Origin: Cercophora sp. LCS_1
Taxonomy: Eukaryota > Ascomycota > Sordariomycetes > Sordariales > Lasiosphaeriaceae
DNA length: 64,000 nucleotides
Reading direction: 5' to 3'
Assembly: GCA_036250225.1 (NCBI GenBank)
Contig: JAPZLL010000036.1
Span: 306,300 to 370,299 of the forward strand
Shown here: positions 22,925-34,483 of the stretch, piece by piece
Numbering within the stretch: position 1 is the stretch's first letter
Layout: each line of letters starts with the position of its first letter
Made by a program: the position numbers and the translations under genes
The notes under the pieces: model-generated
What the model saw: the letters and a program-made list of their open reading frames with translations, nothing else
Databases searched by the model: none
Told to the model about the DNA's origin: nothing

Positions 22925-23177
22925 GGCTTTGTGACTGTATTACGGCTTGGATGTCCGACCTCCAGGTAAAAACCGGGCGCGAGTGAGGATTGAGGGATCG
23001 CGAAAATGATCCCGACCGGGATTGGCGGTCATGATTGGCCACCCCCAAAATAATATGGGTCCCGACTGAACTTTTTCCCCACTGTAACCTTTCAATTGGT
23101 GCAAGGTCTCGACATCTTCTGCTCGATCTCGAAGCTCACGAGCCGAAAGCTCAACGGGGGAACGCATAGTAGCTAGA

Positions 23178-23998
23178 ATGAACGTCGCACCGCTCTCTAG
23201 ACGGCCCTTGGGTTGCATGAAGGCCGCCCTCCGCCAAGCGAGGCAGCAGAAAGCCCTCTTCTGCCGCTCGATGGCGACAGCAACTGCAACAGCCCCTGGG
23301 CCAACCGTCCTCCCCGACCACAACTTCTGTATGTTCTTCCCCCAGACTATATATACCCCCGGGATGCTAACACCTCAGAAGATCAACTCAAAGACAAAAA
23401 GACCAAGAAACTGCGCTCCGCCTTCGCCGTCTACGCCCCGCCCGTCGTAAAGACCGAACCGAATCCCACAGCCGTGGTCAAGAAGACCCCCCGAAATGCG
23501 CCCCGTGTGCCCGCGACGAAACTTCCCGGTCTTCTTGTCCCTCCAAAGGACCCCATGCCCATACTACACCAGGCCCAGATCGCCCGGATGGATCCCACGG
23601 GGGCTCGCACCGCCCTCTTCGCCAAGACACGCAGTGCCGCACATGTTGGGGATGTGTTGATGGTGACGCACCGACGTGGAGGTGAACCGTTCTCGGGAGT
23701 GTGCATGTCGATCCGGAGGCGAGGGATCGACTCGGCTGTGCTGCTTCGGAATCATCTGGGCAAGGTCGGTGTGGAGATGTGGTTTAAGATTTACAACAAG
23801 AACGTGGCGGGCATTGAGATTGTCAAGCGAGCGCGTAAGAGGGCGCGCAGAGCTAGGCTTACGTATCTGCGAAAGCCGAAGCATGATATGGGCAGTGTGG
23901 GTGAGATCGTCATGGCTTGGAAGAAGACGAGGAAGGTGTTTGGTAGGGGACCAACGGCTGCGAGCACGAAGGCGAAGGCGGCGGCCAAGAAGAAGTAA
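23178..23998 (+). CDS. IMG1: Mitochondrial large ribosomal subunit protein bL19m
   Basis: Exons 23178-23328 and 23382-23998 give 255 residues. The C-terminal half carries the L19 domain: HVGDVLMVTHRRGGEPFSGV, CMSIRRRGIDSAVLLRNH and MWFKIYNKNVAGIEIVKR. The N-terminus is a typical presequence. The acceptor is ambiguous. The first AG after the branch site GCTAAC (CTCAG) would create a stop codon with the T left by exon 1. The next AG three bases on (AGAAG|AT) keeps the frame and yields HNFYQLKDKKTKK, so I chose that one. A Lys/Ala-rich tail ends the protein. Confidence 0.88.
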
Positions 23999-26900
23999 GG
24001 AATGTGCGCGGATCATGTGGTGTTGGTGGTTACTGCCAAGGTCATTGTGAGATATCTTGGGGACCTCAGCCGGTGTATGAAGCTGTGTACATTAACTATC
24101 CCTCGGCTCAGGGGTTTCGTGAAGCTACAATTTATGAATTCATGGCATCCGGCGACGGTACACCACGCGAGGTCTACTTTGCAACCCGCGGAAACGAAGT
24201 CGTTGACACTCACGATATTCAGAACACCCATATTCCGATTGCGATGCTCTCCACGAGTCTGGCGGCCGATATTGGGCCTGACAAGTACCTAGCTGTAGCG
24301 ACTGTTTGATCCCTAGCATCACTAAACTCCCGTCAACGCCAACATCTCTTCCGGAGTAAACCGCACGGTGCGGTCTGTGCAACCTCCTTTCCGTTCCCCA
24401 TTCACACCGGACAATACCTGCCCGTTTTTCGCTCGGGTTCCCAGCAGTCAGGGAACGACAAACGCCGGGACTATTTTTTATGTCTACGCCAGATCGTATC
24501 TTGTGTCATCGGCGGCCGACCACCGGGCCCATTTGCTTCGAGGTCCTTTTGTTTAGGCCTAGTACCTCACGGGGTAATGGATATCCTGATTCTTAGACCT
24601 ACACTACTTGAACGTCTAGCGCTGAGATCGAAAACCTCCAACCTCACTCGATTCGCTGATGCTCGTCTTAGATTAGAACTAGAGCGGAGGATGAGGGCCA
24701 GACGGCACCGGGCTTGACGGTTTCTACGTGCCTCCCTGGAAGGCATTGTGCCAGGCTACCGAGAAAACAATCGCCCGCTTGAGGCTGGATGGACATATCT
24801 CCAAGGGGGGGCCCGCAGAAACGGACGCTTTACGATGCTCCAGGGACCCCAAGGCATTATTCCCAGGAATAGAATAATCTAGGCACGAGCCTGGAGGAAA
24901 CAAGCTTGCCGGCCGAGACCAACATCTTTTGCAGGAACCAGTGACCTCTTTCTGATCACTGCTCCAGCATGAACAGCGTATGGTGGAACGCCAGCTTCCG
25001 TCAACGTCGATGGAGGCTGCCGCAACCCTGGCGTGGCCGGGTATTCACTGGGCCAACGGTCGACTCAAGTTCTATGCCTCCGTTGGAGGCGAGGATGTTG
25101 ACTCCTTGTCGTGGGCCACGACCATGGGCTGACATTTGTGCGCAGATATTAGGACGTGTTCATCCATCAACGCTGACTCATGTAGACTGGCCACTTGGCG
25201 CGAGGTTGCCTGTGACTGGTAGGGGACGCAAAGAGGCTGGGATATGCGGTTTTTTTTTTTGGTTGAGAGGTGTTTCATTCTCTGGTGTCTTGGACGACAC
25301 ATGATCAATTCGGTGTCGTTGTGGTTGTCGGGGTGCATGTGTATCAAAATCAATACATTTTAAATTCTAATAGTATCTATCGACTTGCTGTCTTCCTTGT
25401 CATTTACTTAAGCACTGTGATTTGCAGCTTCTACGTTTGTCTGTTTCTGAACTTCTTGATGTGTTTGGGCGCGCTACCTTCCATCGGTTTCCATCCCATA
25501 TAATCTCTTTGCCATGAAAATCGTGACAGCCCTTTGCACTATTTCCCTAGCCGGCCTTCAGCCGTCGCCGTATGGTTTTTGTTGTCACAACTTCAAAAAC
25601 AGCGAGAGCCTTTTCTCCGAGCCATGGTGGCGGACATATTTGTCCATCTTCGGGTCTGAACTGGTCTGGGTCGGATAACACTCGTTGCGCAGGGTATCGC
25701 CGTCAACTCCCAGACAAGTCTACACGCAAGCACCCGAAATTTATGAAACTGCAATGCCGGGCAAACAATACTTGCGCAGTTTATCCCCCCTGTTCAAGTT
25801 TGCCCTAGTTTGGGGCTCCTCTGCGTTGGACAGCATCTGTCAAACAACATAAAGAAAACGACATGGTATCGGAATTGAATGCTAAATACAGACCACAGAG
25901 AACTGCCAATTCGACATGTGCACCGGAGTACAATGGTATGTGGATGTGTAATGTCGGGGTTCGCTTCCGCTTGGATTATGGCGTGGATGTCGAGTTTAAC
26001 TTCCTTCCCTCGAACCCCTGTGTCGCCGTGTCGCCGCGTCGCCGCATCTCGGAGGAAATAAGCCAGTCCTCGAGTCCCGAGCATCTTCCGCTCCATGCAT
26101 GTGATACATCATCGTGCAGCTGCCAACGGTAATTGGTGTGTAAGCTCACGATATGCTAGCCAACCAAAGCAATGAGCGAATGAGCCAATTTTGAGCGTCG
26201 GAATGGTGCATGTCGTCGTGCTTCGTGAGGTCAAGATGCGCGCGTCGTTTGAAGCTGAAAGCCGCCGTCCCAGCGGTCTCGGGAACATTCCGATGTTATC
26301 ATGCTGCTGGGCAAAAATCCCATGTTGCACCACTAGAACCACCCAAGCGGTCGGTGCTGGCCATTGGCCAGGCGGCATTGGAACGGTTTTGCTTGGCATG
26401 GCAGATCGCCACCCATGCAACCCGGCTTGTGTGTTTCGTTTGCTGTTGGACAGCAGCTCGGAAAGATGCCCGTCTGTCCCTGCCAAGAAATACCACCCGA
26501 CGCAGGCTTGTTTCCTCGCCAAATTGCCTTGATACTGCGCCTCGCCAACACGTGCTCTTGAGATTGACTGTCAGACGCTACCAAGAGCAGCGAAGGCACG
26601 GTTGAAAGCGGCTCCTGCGTCCGCCAGCTGCCCGATCTGCGTCAACGCTTGACGGTTGCCCGCCAAGTTGAGCCTGTGGGCCTGGACCGGTCTTTTTCAG
26701 ACGTCAGAAAGGGTCCTTCCGTCACTTACAGAACAACCACGCGTGGCTCTTATCTCATCATCCCATCCTCATGCATGCAGCAAGGTAGCTGCATCTTCCT
26801 TTGTTGCTCCATTCACTCAGCGCCGCCAATTTTCGAGGGTTTTACTCGCGCTCCAATTGCGATTATTTCAACACCTGCAACTGCAACTGCAACCGCAATT

Positions 26901-27474
26901 GCCACCACCACTCTTTCCCCGAAAACCTCATCCGGCTACCCCGGTCTCAATCAACGACTTCGGCCTTGGTATCCCTGTGCTAGTCTCTCGGTTTTCTCGT
27001 CTTACCCCATACCTCAAGTTTCTCCTTCCACGACCCTCCTTCTGCGACCCTCCTTCCGCTCCCTACTTCCGCTCCCCCAACTCGGGGCGTCACAACGTCA
27101 AAATTGTCAGTAGCGTCCGGCCTCAACAACCGCAACTGCTAGAGCGCACCCGGTATTTTCACCGACCAACGTCCCCATACAGTTAAAGGCAAAGCCCTTG
27201 CCGCATGACAGCCGCTATGATCGTGCACCTGCCTTTAGCTGCCGACAAGAGTTATAGCAGCCTCAGGTGAGGCCTGCTTCACTTCGCGCAGCCGTCTACA
27301 GCAGCCCTCTGCGGTGGTCCTCGGCCGGGAACAAACTCGACTCTCTTCATCCTGTTGTCGACACCAACGACGAACTGCGCCGCAACCCTGTCACTCCTAT
27401 CCTAGCACCTTATTACCGATCCTGCGTTTATCAGCTTTACTCAGAATCGATTATCACAAGCCACTTCGCCCAAC
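23999..27474. other. 3.5 kb region without a confident gene, plus the TRK leader
   Basis: A frame at 24004-24309 (+, 101 codons) just after bL19m has a protein-like composition (YINYPSAQGFREATIYEF) but no recognised family or partners. From 24550 to 26150 the sequence is heterogeneous, with a T-run at 25249. From about 26700 to 27470 the plus strand is pyrimidine- and CA-rich and probably forms the long promoter/5' leader of the TRK gene. It contains several upstream ATGs. Confidence 0.35.
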
Positions 27475-30201
27475 ATGGTTCGGTGGCTCTCATGGGTCGT
27501 CGCGCGACTCAAGTATCTACGTCCGTCGTTCATCTCAAAGAATCCTCACTTCAACTTCGTCTCAGCTCACTGTAAGTACCCCCGGGTCACCGTGCAAGAT
27601 GATACTAATGCTGTTCAGATATCTGGATCTTCTCGCTTGCTATCATTGGCTCAATTCTAATCTATGGCGCCGGCAACGGAGATGTTGAATACATCGATGC
27701 CCTCTTCTTTGCTAGCGGCGCCAGCACCCAGGCTGGGCTGAACACCATCGACTTCAACAAGCTCAACACGTTCCAGCAGATTGTTTGCTATCTCATTCCG
27801 ATGATGGCCAATCCCATTGCGATCAATTCCTTCGTCGTCTTTCTTCGTCTGTACTGGTTCGAGAAACGCTTCCAGAGTGTCGTCAGCGAAGCTCGGATCA
27901 GACGCGCTTCAATGTCCAAAGCGAAGACTAGGCCGAGAGACGATGTTGGCGACGTGGAACGAGGCGTCAACAAGGGAGATATCAGGGTCATGCGCGGTGG
28001 GCAGTCACCTCGAATGGCAAACGATGGCATGATTCTCGGAAACAACACAACTGTGGAAAACGATGGTAGCGACGCAACAGCAGTGAATGTGGACAGGGAT
28101 TCAGTTGACGTCACTGCAAATGGCCAACCCGACACCCGCAGATCCGGAATCACGTTTGCACCGACGGTGAAGAGGAGTGATGGCCTCTCCGATGATGCGA
28201 TTAAGTTCCCGCCGGCGCGTTCAGACGGGGATCATCTTGCCATTCTTGAACGGCAGAGAGAGGACGGGGAAACATTGAGAATCCCCGGGCCCAGAGATGC
28301 CGAGCGCGGCTTGCGTCCTCAAAGGGTAGAGCGTATTGACGATGGTGATAACATCACTCTTCTGGCAACTCGCTCTTACCCTCCGGAGACTCGCCCCCCG
28401 GCCATTACCATTGAGGAGCCTGAGCGCCGACAGTACGAAACCAAGGATTCATCAACAAACTCGGCTACTGGTGACGCTAGAGCCATTGCCGGCGCGCTTT
28501 CGTTCTTGCGACCCAGAATTCCGCGGTGGATGAGCAAGAGGAACCAACAGCTTCACAACGATGCGGACGCGGCTCACAACCCCATGCAGCCCCAAAGACG
28601 CGGAACGCTCCATGCACTGAGGACCGCTATCAGCGGAGACAAGGAAGTGGCGCCATACCTCAGTTGGGAGCCGACTATTGGTCGAAACTCTGCCTTTCCC
28701 GACCTGACGGAGGAGCAGCGTGAAGAGCTCGGAGGTATTGAGTACCGGTCTTTGAAAACTCTTGCTCTCGTCCTCACGTGGTACTTCTGGGGCTTTTCGG
28801 CTCTCGGTGTCGTTTGCTTGGTCCCATGGATCCTAACCGTTGATCGATGGGGCGAGATTGTCGATGCTGCCGCACAGAGCCGGACTTGGTGGGGTTTCTT
28901 CACTGCAAACTCTGCCTTCATGGACTTGGGCTTCACCCTCACCCCGGACAGCATGAACTCTTTCAACACAGCCGTCTTCCCTTTGCTGCTGATGAGCTTC
29001 CTTATTGTCATTGGCAACACTGGATTTCCGGTCATGCTGCGGTTCATCATTTGGGTCACGTCCTTGTTCACGCCTCGTGGCACAGGGCTGTACGAGGAAC
29101 TTCGTTTTCTCCTGGACCACCCCCGTCGATGCTTCACATTGCTGTTCCCCTCGGGCGCGACATGGTGGCTTTTCTGGTTGCTGATTATTCTCAATGGACT
29201 TGATGTTATTTTCTTCATTGTCTTGGATGTACGTTTATGAATATTAGCGTGGTTAACCTTTGCTGACGATTGAACAGCTTGGAACGGGGCCCGTGACCGA
29301 GATGCCTGGTGGCATCAAAGTCCTGGACGGTCTCTTTGAAGCCGCATCAACCAGAACAGCAGGTTTCTCATGTGTAAACCTTGCACTTCTCCACCCTGGC
29401 GTTCAGGTCTCGTACATGATCATGATGTACATTTCTGTCTTTCCGATCGCCATTTCGGTCCGGCGCACCAACGTCTACGAGGAGCGATCACTCGGCATAT
29501 ATGGGGGCGGCGATGATATAGATGAGCAAGCTCATGGCAGCGATCGATCGTACGTCGGCGCCCATTTGCGGCGACAGCTTTCGTACGATCTGTGGTACAT
29601 CGCCATCGGCCTATTCATCCTCGCCATTACTGAGGGATCACGTCTGATGGCCAACGACTTCACCATGTTTGCCGTCTTGTTTGAAATTATCAGCGCATAC
29701 GGCACCGTGGGCATGAGTCTTGGCTATTCGACTGTCAACGCTTCGCTCTGTTCGCAGTTTTCTATTGTGGGCAAGCTTGTCATCATTGCCATGATGATAC
29801 GCGGGAGACATCGTGGTTTACCCTACGGCTTGGATCGCGCCATCATGTTACCCAGCGAGACCTTGATCGCCAGGGAGACAGCAGATGCAGATGCGAGGAT
29901 GGCACGACAGATCTCACATGCATCGTTGGCAACTGGTGTTGGGGCAGCACGCCGGCGCCGCAGTAGTCTCAGCGGTGGGCGGGCTGGTATGCTGGTCACC
30001 TCATTGTTGCATCCAGGTCCGGCAAGGCCGGCAGCGGTGCAACTCCATGACGACGGTCTCCGACGAAGAAATACGGCACCTAATCTTGACGATGAAGACT
30101 TGACGCTCCCTACCAGGACAATGTCAGCAGTCCCGCATCTTGGTTCTTCTCGCGAACCTGCTACACCGCGCCCTCGTAGTGCACATACGATTGCGCTGTG
30201 A
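27475..30201 (+). CDS. TRK1: TRK-type potassium transporter
   Basis: Exons 27475-27571, 27619-29228 and 29278-30201 give 876 residues. It is a plasma-membrane K+ uptake protein with the SKT/TRK MPM repeats. The first selectivity/P-loop region is LFFASGASTQAGLNTIDFNK, the second lies around NSAFMDLGFTLTPDSMNSFN, the third around LFEAASTRTAGFSCVNLALL and the last around FEIISAYGTVGMSLGY. Key filter glycines are visible in each. A long hydrophilic loop (about residues 110-380) separates MPM1 and MPM2, as in fungal Trk1. The C-terminal tail is hydrophilic and Arg/Ser-rich. Introns of 47 and 49 bp have canonical ends. Confidence 0.95.
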
Positions 30202-30751
30202 ATTTGACGGGGTGGTTTTTGGGGACCCAGCTTCAGGTCCGGTCCTTTTTTTTTCTTTTTTCTTTCTCTTTTACTCATGCATGGGTAGCAAGGCGCAAGA
30301 GAGGGTTGAGTCAAGGGCTTACAAAAGGTTGTTTTTAGGGCATCAAATAAGCGTGCATACTGCGAGTTGCTAGATAGGTTCTATGGGAGGCACATTGATT
30401 GCCGTTTTCCTACATGTTGCTTTGATGTTCTTATTGCTTTTCACTCGGTGGGCGTTGATTGGGTTGATACTGGCTTCTCTTTTGCATACCTCTGAAGCAT
30501 AATTTGGGTATGGCCAGTCCCGGTGAAGGCTGATTGTTGGATAGCTAGGTATTGTTCTGTCCTGCTACCTGATATTGTGTAGCTAGTATGCAGAAAGCAT
30601 CAGCACATGTATATATAACACTAACACTACACTGCCACAGGTTCAATCTTTGGGCATCCTGTATCAATCCCGATCCCGAACGCCACTGATGCATGCTTGG
30701 CTCGCCGGCCAATTTGTGATCCAAACCCCAGACAAAAAGAGCCACGTTGTA
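30202..30751. other. Convergent 3' intergenic region, TRK / XPB
   Basis: This 550 bp stretch is T-rich on the plus strand (poly-T/TTTC tract at 30245-30271), consistent with 3' UTRs of both genes. No gene is seen. Confidence 0.5.
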
Positions 30752-33286
30752 TCACTTGCGATTCCTTTCCTTCTCCCGAGTCATCTTTTTGAAGAAGGCA
30801 CTCTGCTCCTGCTTGGCGGCCTTCTTTTTGAGCGTCTTGTTTGCTGCCTTGTTCTGCTCAATGTAGGCCATGTCGTGTCCACCGCTGAGCTCGCCTAGGG
30901 CACCAGCGGTTCGACGGACCCCGTTACCCTTCTTCTTGCCTCTACCGCCGCCACTGGGCTTTCCAAACAGGTCGTCGGTAATAACGTCGTCTTCGGCGCC
31001 CTTTTCGTTGTCGACCAGGGTGCGCTGGAGAAGCTCGCGGCGCTCCTTGGGCGTGGCAAAGGCTAGGTCGGGCGTCTTCTCAATGTTAGCGAGCTGGGTG
31101 ATGACCTTGAAGGCGTAGCCCTGGTCGACGAGGAAGGCCTGACGCTTAGACGAATAGTACATCTCCTGCGTATCCTTGGAGACGAGCGAGTAGAAGAAGG
31201 CGTTGAAGCCCTCGTCGTTACGACGCTTGGCCCGCAGGATGCGCCCCAGACGCTGGGCCTCCTGACGGCGCGAGCCAAAGTGGGATGAGATTTGGATGAG
31301 GACCGTAGCCTCAGGCAGATCTAAGGATGTATCGCCGATTTTGGACAGGAAGAGCGTGTTGACCTGCGGGTTGTGCTGGAAGTTCTCCAGCACCTGCATG
31401 CGCTCGGCCTGGCCGGTGCCGCCGTAGATGAAGACTTTGCCAAGCTTAAGGGCGTACTGCTTGAGTGAGTAGAGCTCGTCGGAAAAGACGATGATCTTGT
31501 CGCCGCGCGCCTCGTGGTAGTTAATCAGGTACTGGCAGGCTTGGAACTTGCGCGGGTTCATGGCGTACAGGGTGCGCTTAATGCGCGAAGGCGCGCGCAG
31601 GTACTCGTCGTAGAACTCGGTCGGCATGGGACACCAGACCTCAGCGCATTGGACTTTGGCTATATGGCCCTGTTGCGAGAGTTCCATCCAGTTGGCCTCA
31701 TAGAGCTTGGGGCCGATGAGGAAGTTGAGATGGGAAATCTTATCGTCCTCACGGAGGAGGGTGGCGGTGAGGCCGAGCTTGGAGTGCGACTTGATAGAGC
31801 TGATAACTCGTCGGAAGACATCGGCGGGAACGACATGGACTTCGTCAAGCAGCATCAGACCCCATTCGCGGCTTTTGAGGAAATCCATCATCTTCTTGGA
31901 ATCGTGGGATCTTTCCCTATTGTTGGTTACCATCGAGTAGGTCGTGACAATGATGCCTGTGTTACCAGAGAACTTGTTTTTACTCTCGGCAGTGAAGACG
32001 GCGATATCGTCCGGGTTGATGTTGGACCACTTGAGAAACTCCTGGCGCCACTGGAAGACGGACATGGAGCTGGTGCACAGGACAATGACGCCCTTCTTGA
32101 TGGTGCAGGCGGCTGTGATGCCCACGAGCGTCTTGCCGGCACCGCACGGCAGCACGATGATTCCGCTCTTGGATCGACCATTGCCAAACATCTTGCTAAG
32201 ACTCTTCTCCTGGTAGGGGCGGATCTGGGTGTTGGGCCTCAGATCGATCTCCAGGTTGGCATTGACGTCGTCGTTTCGGAAGTCGTACTCCTCAAGGATG
32301 GGGTACTCGAGCTCGAGACATCGCTTCTGCACAATCTCGACGCCGTCGTCGTTGATCTCAAACGAGTGGACGGCTTCCTTTTCATCATCGTCGTCCTCGT
32401 CATTGAGCGTGGCGTACAAGTCAGCTTCGTTAGCCGCCCCAGGGGCGCCGGGATCCTTTTCAGGCCCGAGGTTGGCCTGCTTGACGCCGGCCGCGTTCTG
32501 CGTGCCGGGGATGACGAGCCCGGCCATGGTCGGGGCATACGACGTCTTGATGGCGTCACCGCCGTGAACACGGAGCGGACCAATGGTGGGGTCCTTGAGC
32601 AGCATCTCCAGGATCTTGGCGTCGGTGCTCTCTACAAAGTACTTGTTGTTCTTGAGCACGAGCTTCACCTTGCCGTAGCTGTGGGTGCACTTTGTGATGT
32701 AGTCGCGAATGGCATCGGGGAGATTAGTCTTGAGGAACCGGTCCAGTGTGTTGATGATGTCCTGAGGATGGAGGCCGACACTAACGGCTGCGTACAGGCT
32801 GTGTGTCGTGATCTGGTACTCGTGAAGAAAGGTGGGACGAGACTTGGGCTCCGCGATGGTGATGAGGAAGTCGGTTGCCGGCTCCGACAGCGGGCTGAAT
32901 CGCTCGAGCACGATGGTGCCCTTGGCCGGGTCGATCCAGAGCGGGCGGCTGGCATGGTCGGGTCGGAGGATCAGATTGGAGAAGTCGCGTTTGCCAAAGT
33001 AGACGGACGCGGCGTCGCGTTTCTGGGGTGCGTTGTTGGAGGTGCTCTGGAATTTGCTCCCCGACAGATCCCAGCCGCTTACGAACTCGTCGGCCTCCAT
33101 GCTCATCAGCTCCTCCTTCCTCTTCTGGGCCTCAGTCACATCTTCATCGAAGTCCTCGTCGCCGTCCGACATCATGGAGCTGTCAAGGCTCCGGGGCGTG
33201 CCTGGACCGGGCGTCGAGAGGGCCGATGTCTTGCCGGCCTTGGAGGCAGCAGCTGGCGCCGCGGCGGCCTTCCGCTTAGGCGGCAT
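30752..33286 (-). CDS. SSL2: TFIIH DNA helicase/translocase XPB (Ssl2/Rad25)
   Basis: This intronless gene encodes 844 residues. Motifs of the SF2 XPB family are complete: Walker A LPCGAGKTLVG near residue 378, DEVH box LLDEVHVVP near 480, the RED loop ATLLREDDKI near 512, and motif VI QRLGRILRAKRR near 690. The N-terminal damage-recognition-like domain (SRPLWIDPAKGTIVLERFSP) is present. The N-terminus is Ala/Lys-rich, probably a nuclear signal, with an acidic patch. XPB opens promoter DNA in transcription initiation and the lesion bubble in nucleotide excision repair. It shares a 468 bp divergent region with the CHY-zinc gene. Confidence 0.97.
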   Translation of the reverse strand: MPPKRKAAAAPAAASKAGKTSALSTPGPGTPRSLDSSMMSDGDEDFDEDVTEAQKRKEELMSMEADEFVSGWDLSGSKFQSTSNNAPQKRDAASVYFGKRDFSNLILRPDHASRPLWIDPAKGTIVLERFSPLSEPATDFLITIAEPKSRPTFLHEYQITTHSLYAAVSVGLHPQDIINTLDRFLKTNLPDAIRDYITKCTHSYGKVKLVLKNNKYFVESTDAKILEMLLKDPTIGPLRVHGGDAIKTSYAPTMAGLVIPGTQNAAGVKQANLGPEKDPGAPGAANEADLYATLNDEDDDDEKEAVHSFEINDDGVEIVQKRCLELEYPILEEYDFRNDDVNANLEIDLRPNTQIRPYQEKSLSKMFGNGRSKSGIIVLPCGAGKTLVGITAACTIKKGVIVLCTSSMSVFQWRQEFLKWSNINPDDIAVFTAESKNKFSGNTGIIVTTYSMVTNNRERSHDSKKMMDFLKSREWGLMLLDEVHVVPADVFRRVISSIKSHSKLGLTATLLREDDKISHLNFLIGPKLYEANWMELSQQGHIAKVQCAEVWCPMPTEFYDEYLRAPSRIKRTLYAMNPRKFQACQYLINYHEARGDKIIVFSDELYSLKQYALKLGKVFIYGGTGQAERMQVLENFQHNPQVNTLFLSKIGDTSLDLPEATVLIQISSHFGSRRQEAQRLGRILRAKRRNDEGFNAFFYSLVSKDTQEMYYSSKRQAFLVDQGYAFKVITQLANIEKTPDLAFATPKERRELLQRTLVDNEKGAEDDVITDDLFGKPSGGGRGKKKGNGVRRTAGALGELSGGHDMAYIEQNKAANKTLKKKAAKQEQSAFFKKMTREKERNRK

Positions 33287-33754
33287 CTTTTGTGCTCTGC
33301 CGCGGCTGCTGCGGGGCGCGACTCTTTTTTATTCTGTCTTGTCTGTATGCTCTTGAATAATCCCGTATCCTCAAATCTCTTGACAGCCACTCTCTCGTTT
33401 GTGGTGGCGGAATCAAGCGCCGTGTCGCGGCGTTGTTCAGAGGTTGAAAGATGGTTGCCTTGAGAAGTTGGCGAGACGTCGAAAGACGAACCAGAAGTGC
33501 ATTGATAAACCCTGTCATGCAATAAGACCGAAGGCGCTAGAAGAAAGTGGGGGCGAATTGTCAGCCGCTCCCGCAACCTGGTTTTCTCCACAAACTTTGG
33601 GCCCCGCTAACAGCAGCCCCGCCAAATCCGCCGCCCCAGACTGATGGTGATGGAAACAGGTCGACACACGAGCAGACAACCTTTGGCTTTGCGCTTTCCC
33701 TTTGGACCGATACCTTGACTGTTACACCAAACCTAATTCAGACCTCAGATCAAG
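33287..33754. promoter_or_regulatory. Divergent promoter, XPB / CHY zinc protein
   Basis: This 468 bp region separates divergent start codons. I see no further coding sequence and no distinctive element. Confidence 0.5.
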
Positions 33755-34254
33755 ATGTGGTATGCTTCATTCAAAGTACGGTTCAACTCAAAGTCCTAGT
33801 CTAACGCAGTTTTGACAGTAAACACATCCTCAACGCGCAAGTTTCGATTCGCTCTCCATGCTGTATGCTGTACCCGAAAATGCCCCTCCCACGATGAGCC
33901 CAGTCCAACATATAGAAATTCTTAGGCCGAAAATGGTTTGACTGCGTAGAGTGTCACCAGGAGCAGGAAACGCACCCCCTCAAGGAGAGCTTTGAGATGA
34001 CCTTTGCGTGCAAGAAGTGCAAAAAGTGCTTCCGCAAGGATGTGGCCGAGTTCGAGGAGGCTGACGAGTACTGCCCACACTGCGATAACCACTTTGTCAT
34101 CGAGGCTTTGACACCGAAACCGGCCATCTCGATCGAGGGGGCCGACGCGCGCGTGGACAACCGCATGCTCAAGGACGAGAGAATCAAGACAGGCCCAAAG
34201 CAAGGAGTGCCAACAGTGTTTGACCCCGATTTCGACGCAGACAAGCTTGGTTAG
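33755..34254 (+). CDS. Small CHY-type zinc-finger protein
   Basis: Three exons (33755-33759, 33819-33862, 33926-34254) give 125 residues. The spliced start is MCKHILNAQVSIRSPCCRKW, continuing FDCVECHQEQETHPL, then CKKCKKCFRKD and DEYCPHCDNHFV. These paired CxxC, CC and CxxCH motifs form a compact multi-zinc domain of the CHY type (Hot13-like in yeast, a helper of intermembrane-space import, and similar small fungal proteins). The family is known; the role here is inferred. The coding part of exon 1 is only ATGTG, and both splice junctions regenerate conserved residues (TG|T = Cys, T|GC = Cys), which strongly supports the model. Confidence 0.88.
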
Positions 34255-34483
34255 GGAAGGGAAAAGGAGGCTGGAGCAAAGAGGGAGACGATACCCACGG
34301 AGTCCACATAGACGGATAGAATCGAGTTGCACCATTCTACAGGCGGCCGACTAAGTTGATGATCTGCGGCCCAAACCGCGTGGTATTTATTTCCTTGGTA
34401 CATCGTACAAAACCGCCGCCGCTCTACCAAATGGGGAGCTCAGTTTCCTGACCTCCAGCATCGGAACCAGCTCCACCCGAGCC

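Noticed and set aside
24004..24309. 101-codon frame just downstream of bL19m
   Set aside because: It is partly protein-like, but it may be the 3' UTR of bL19m and has no recognised domain.
31514..33463. 649-codon plus-strand open frame
   Set aside because: It is antisense to the complete XPB gene and has no domain. It results from GC-biased third positions in the real gene.
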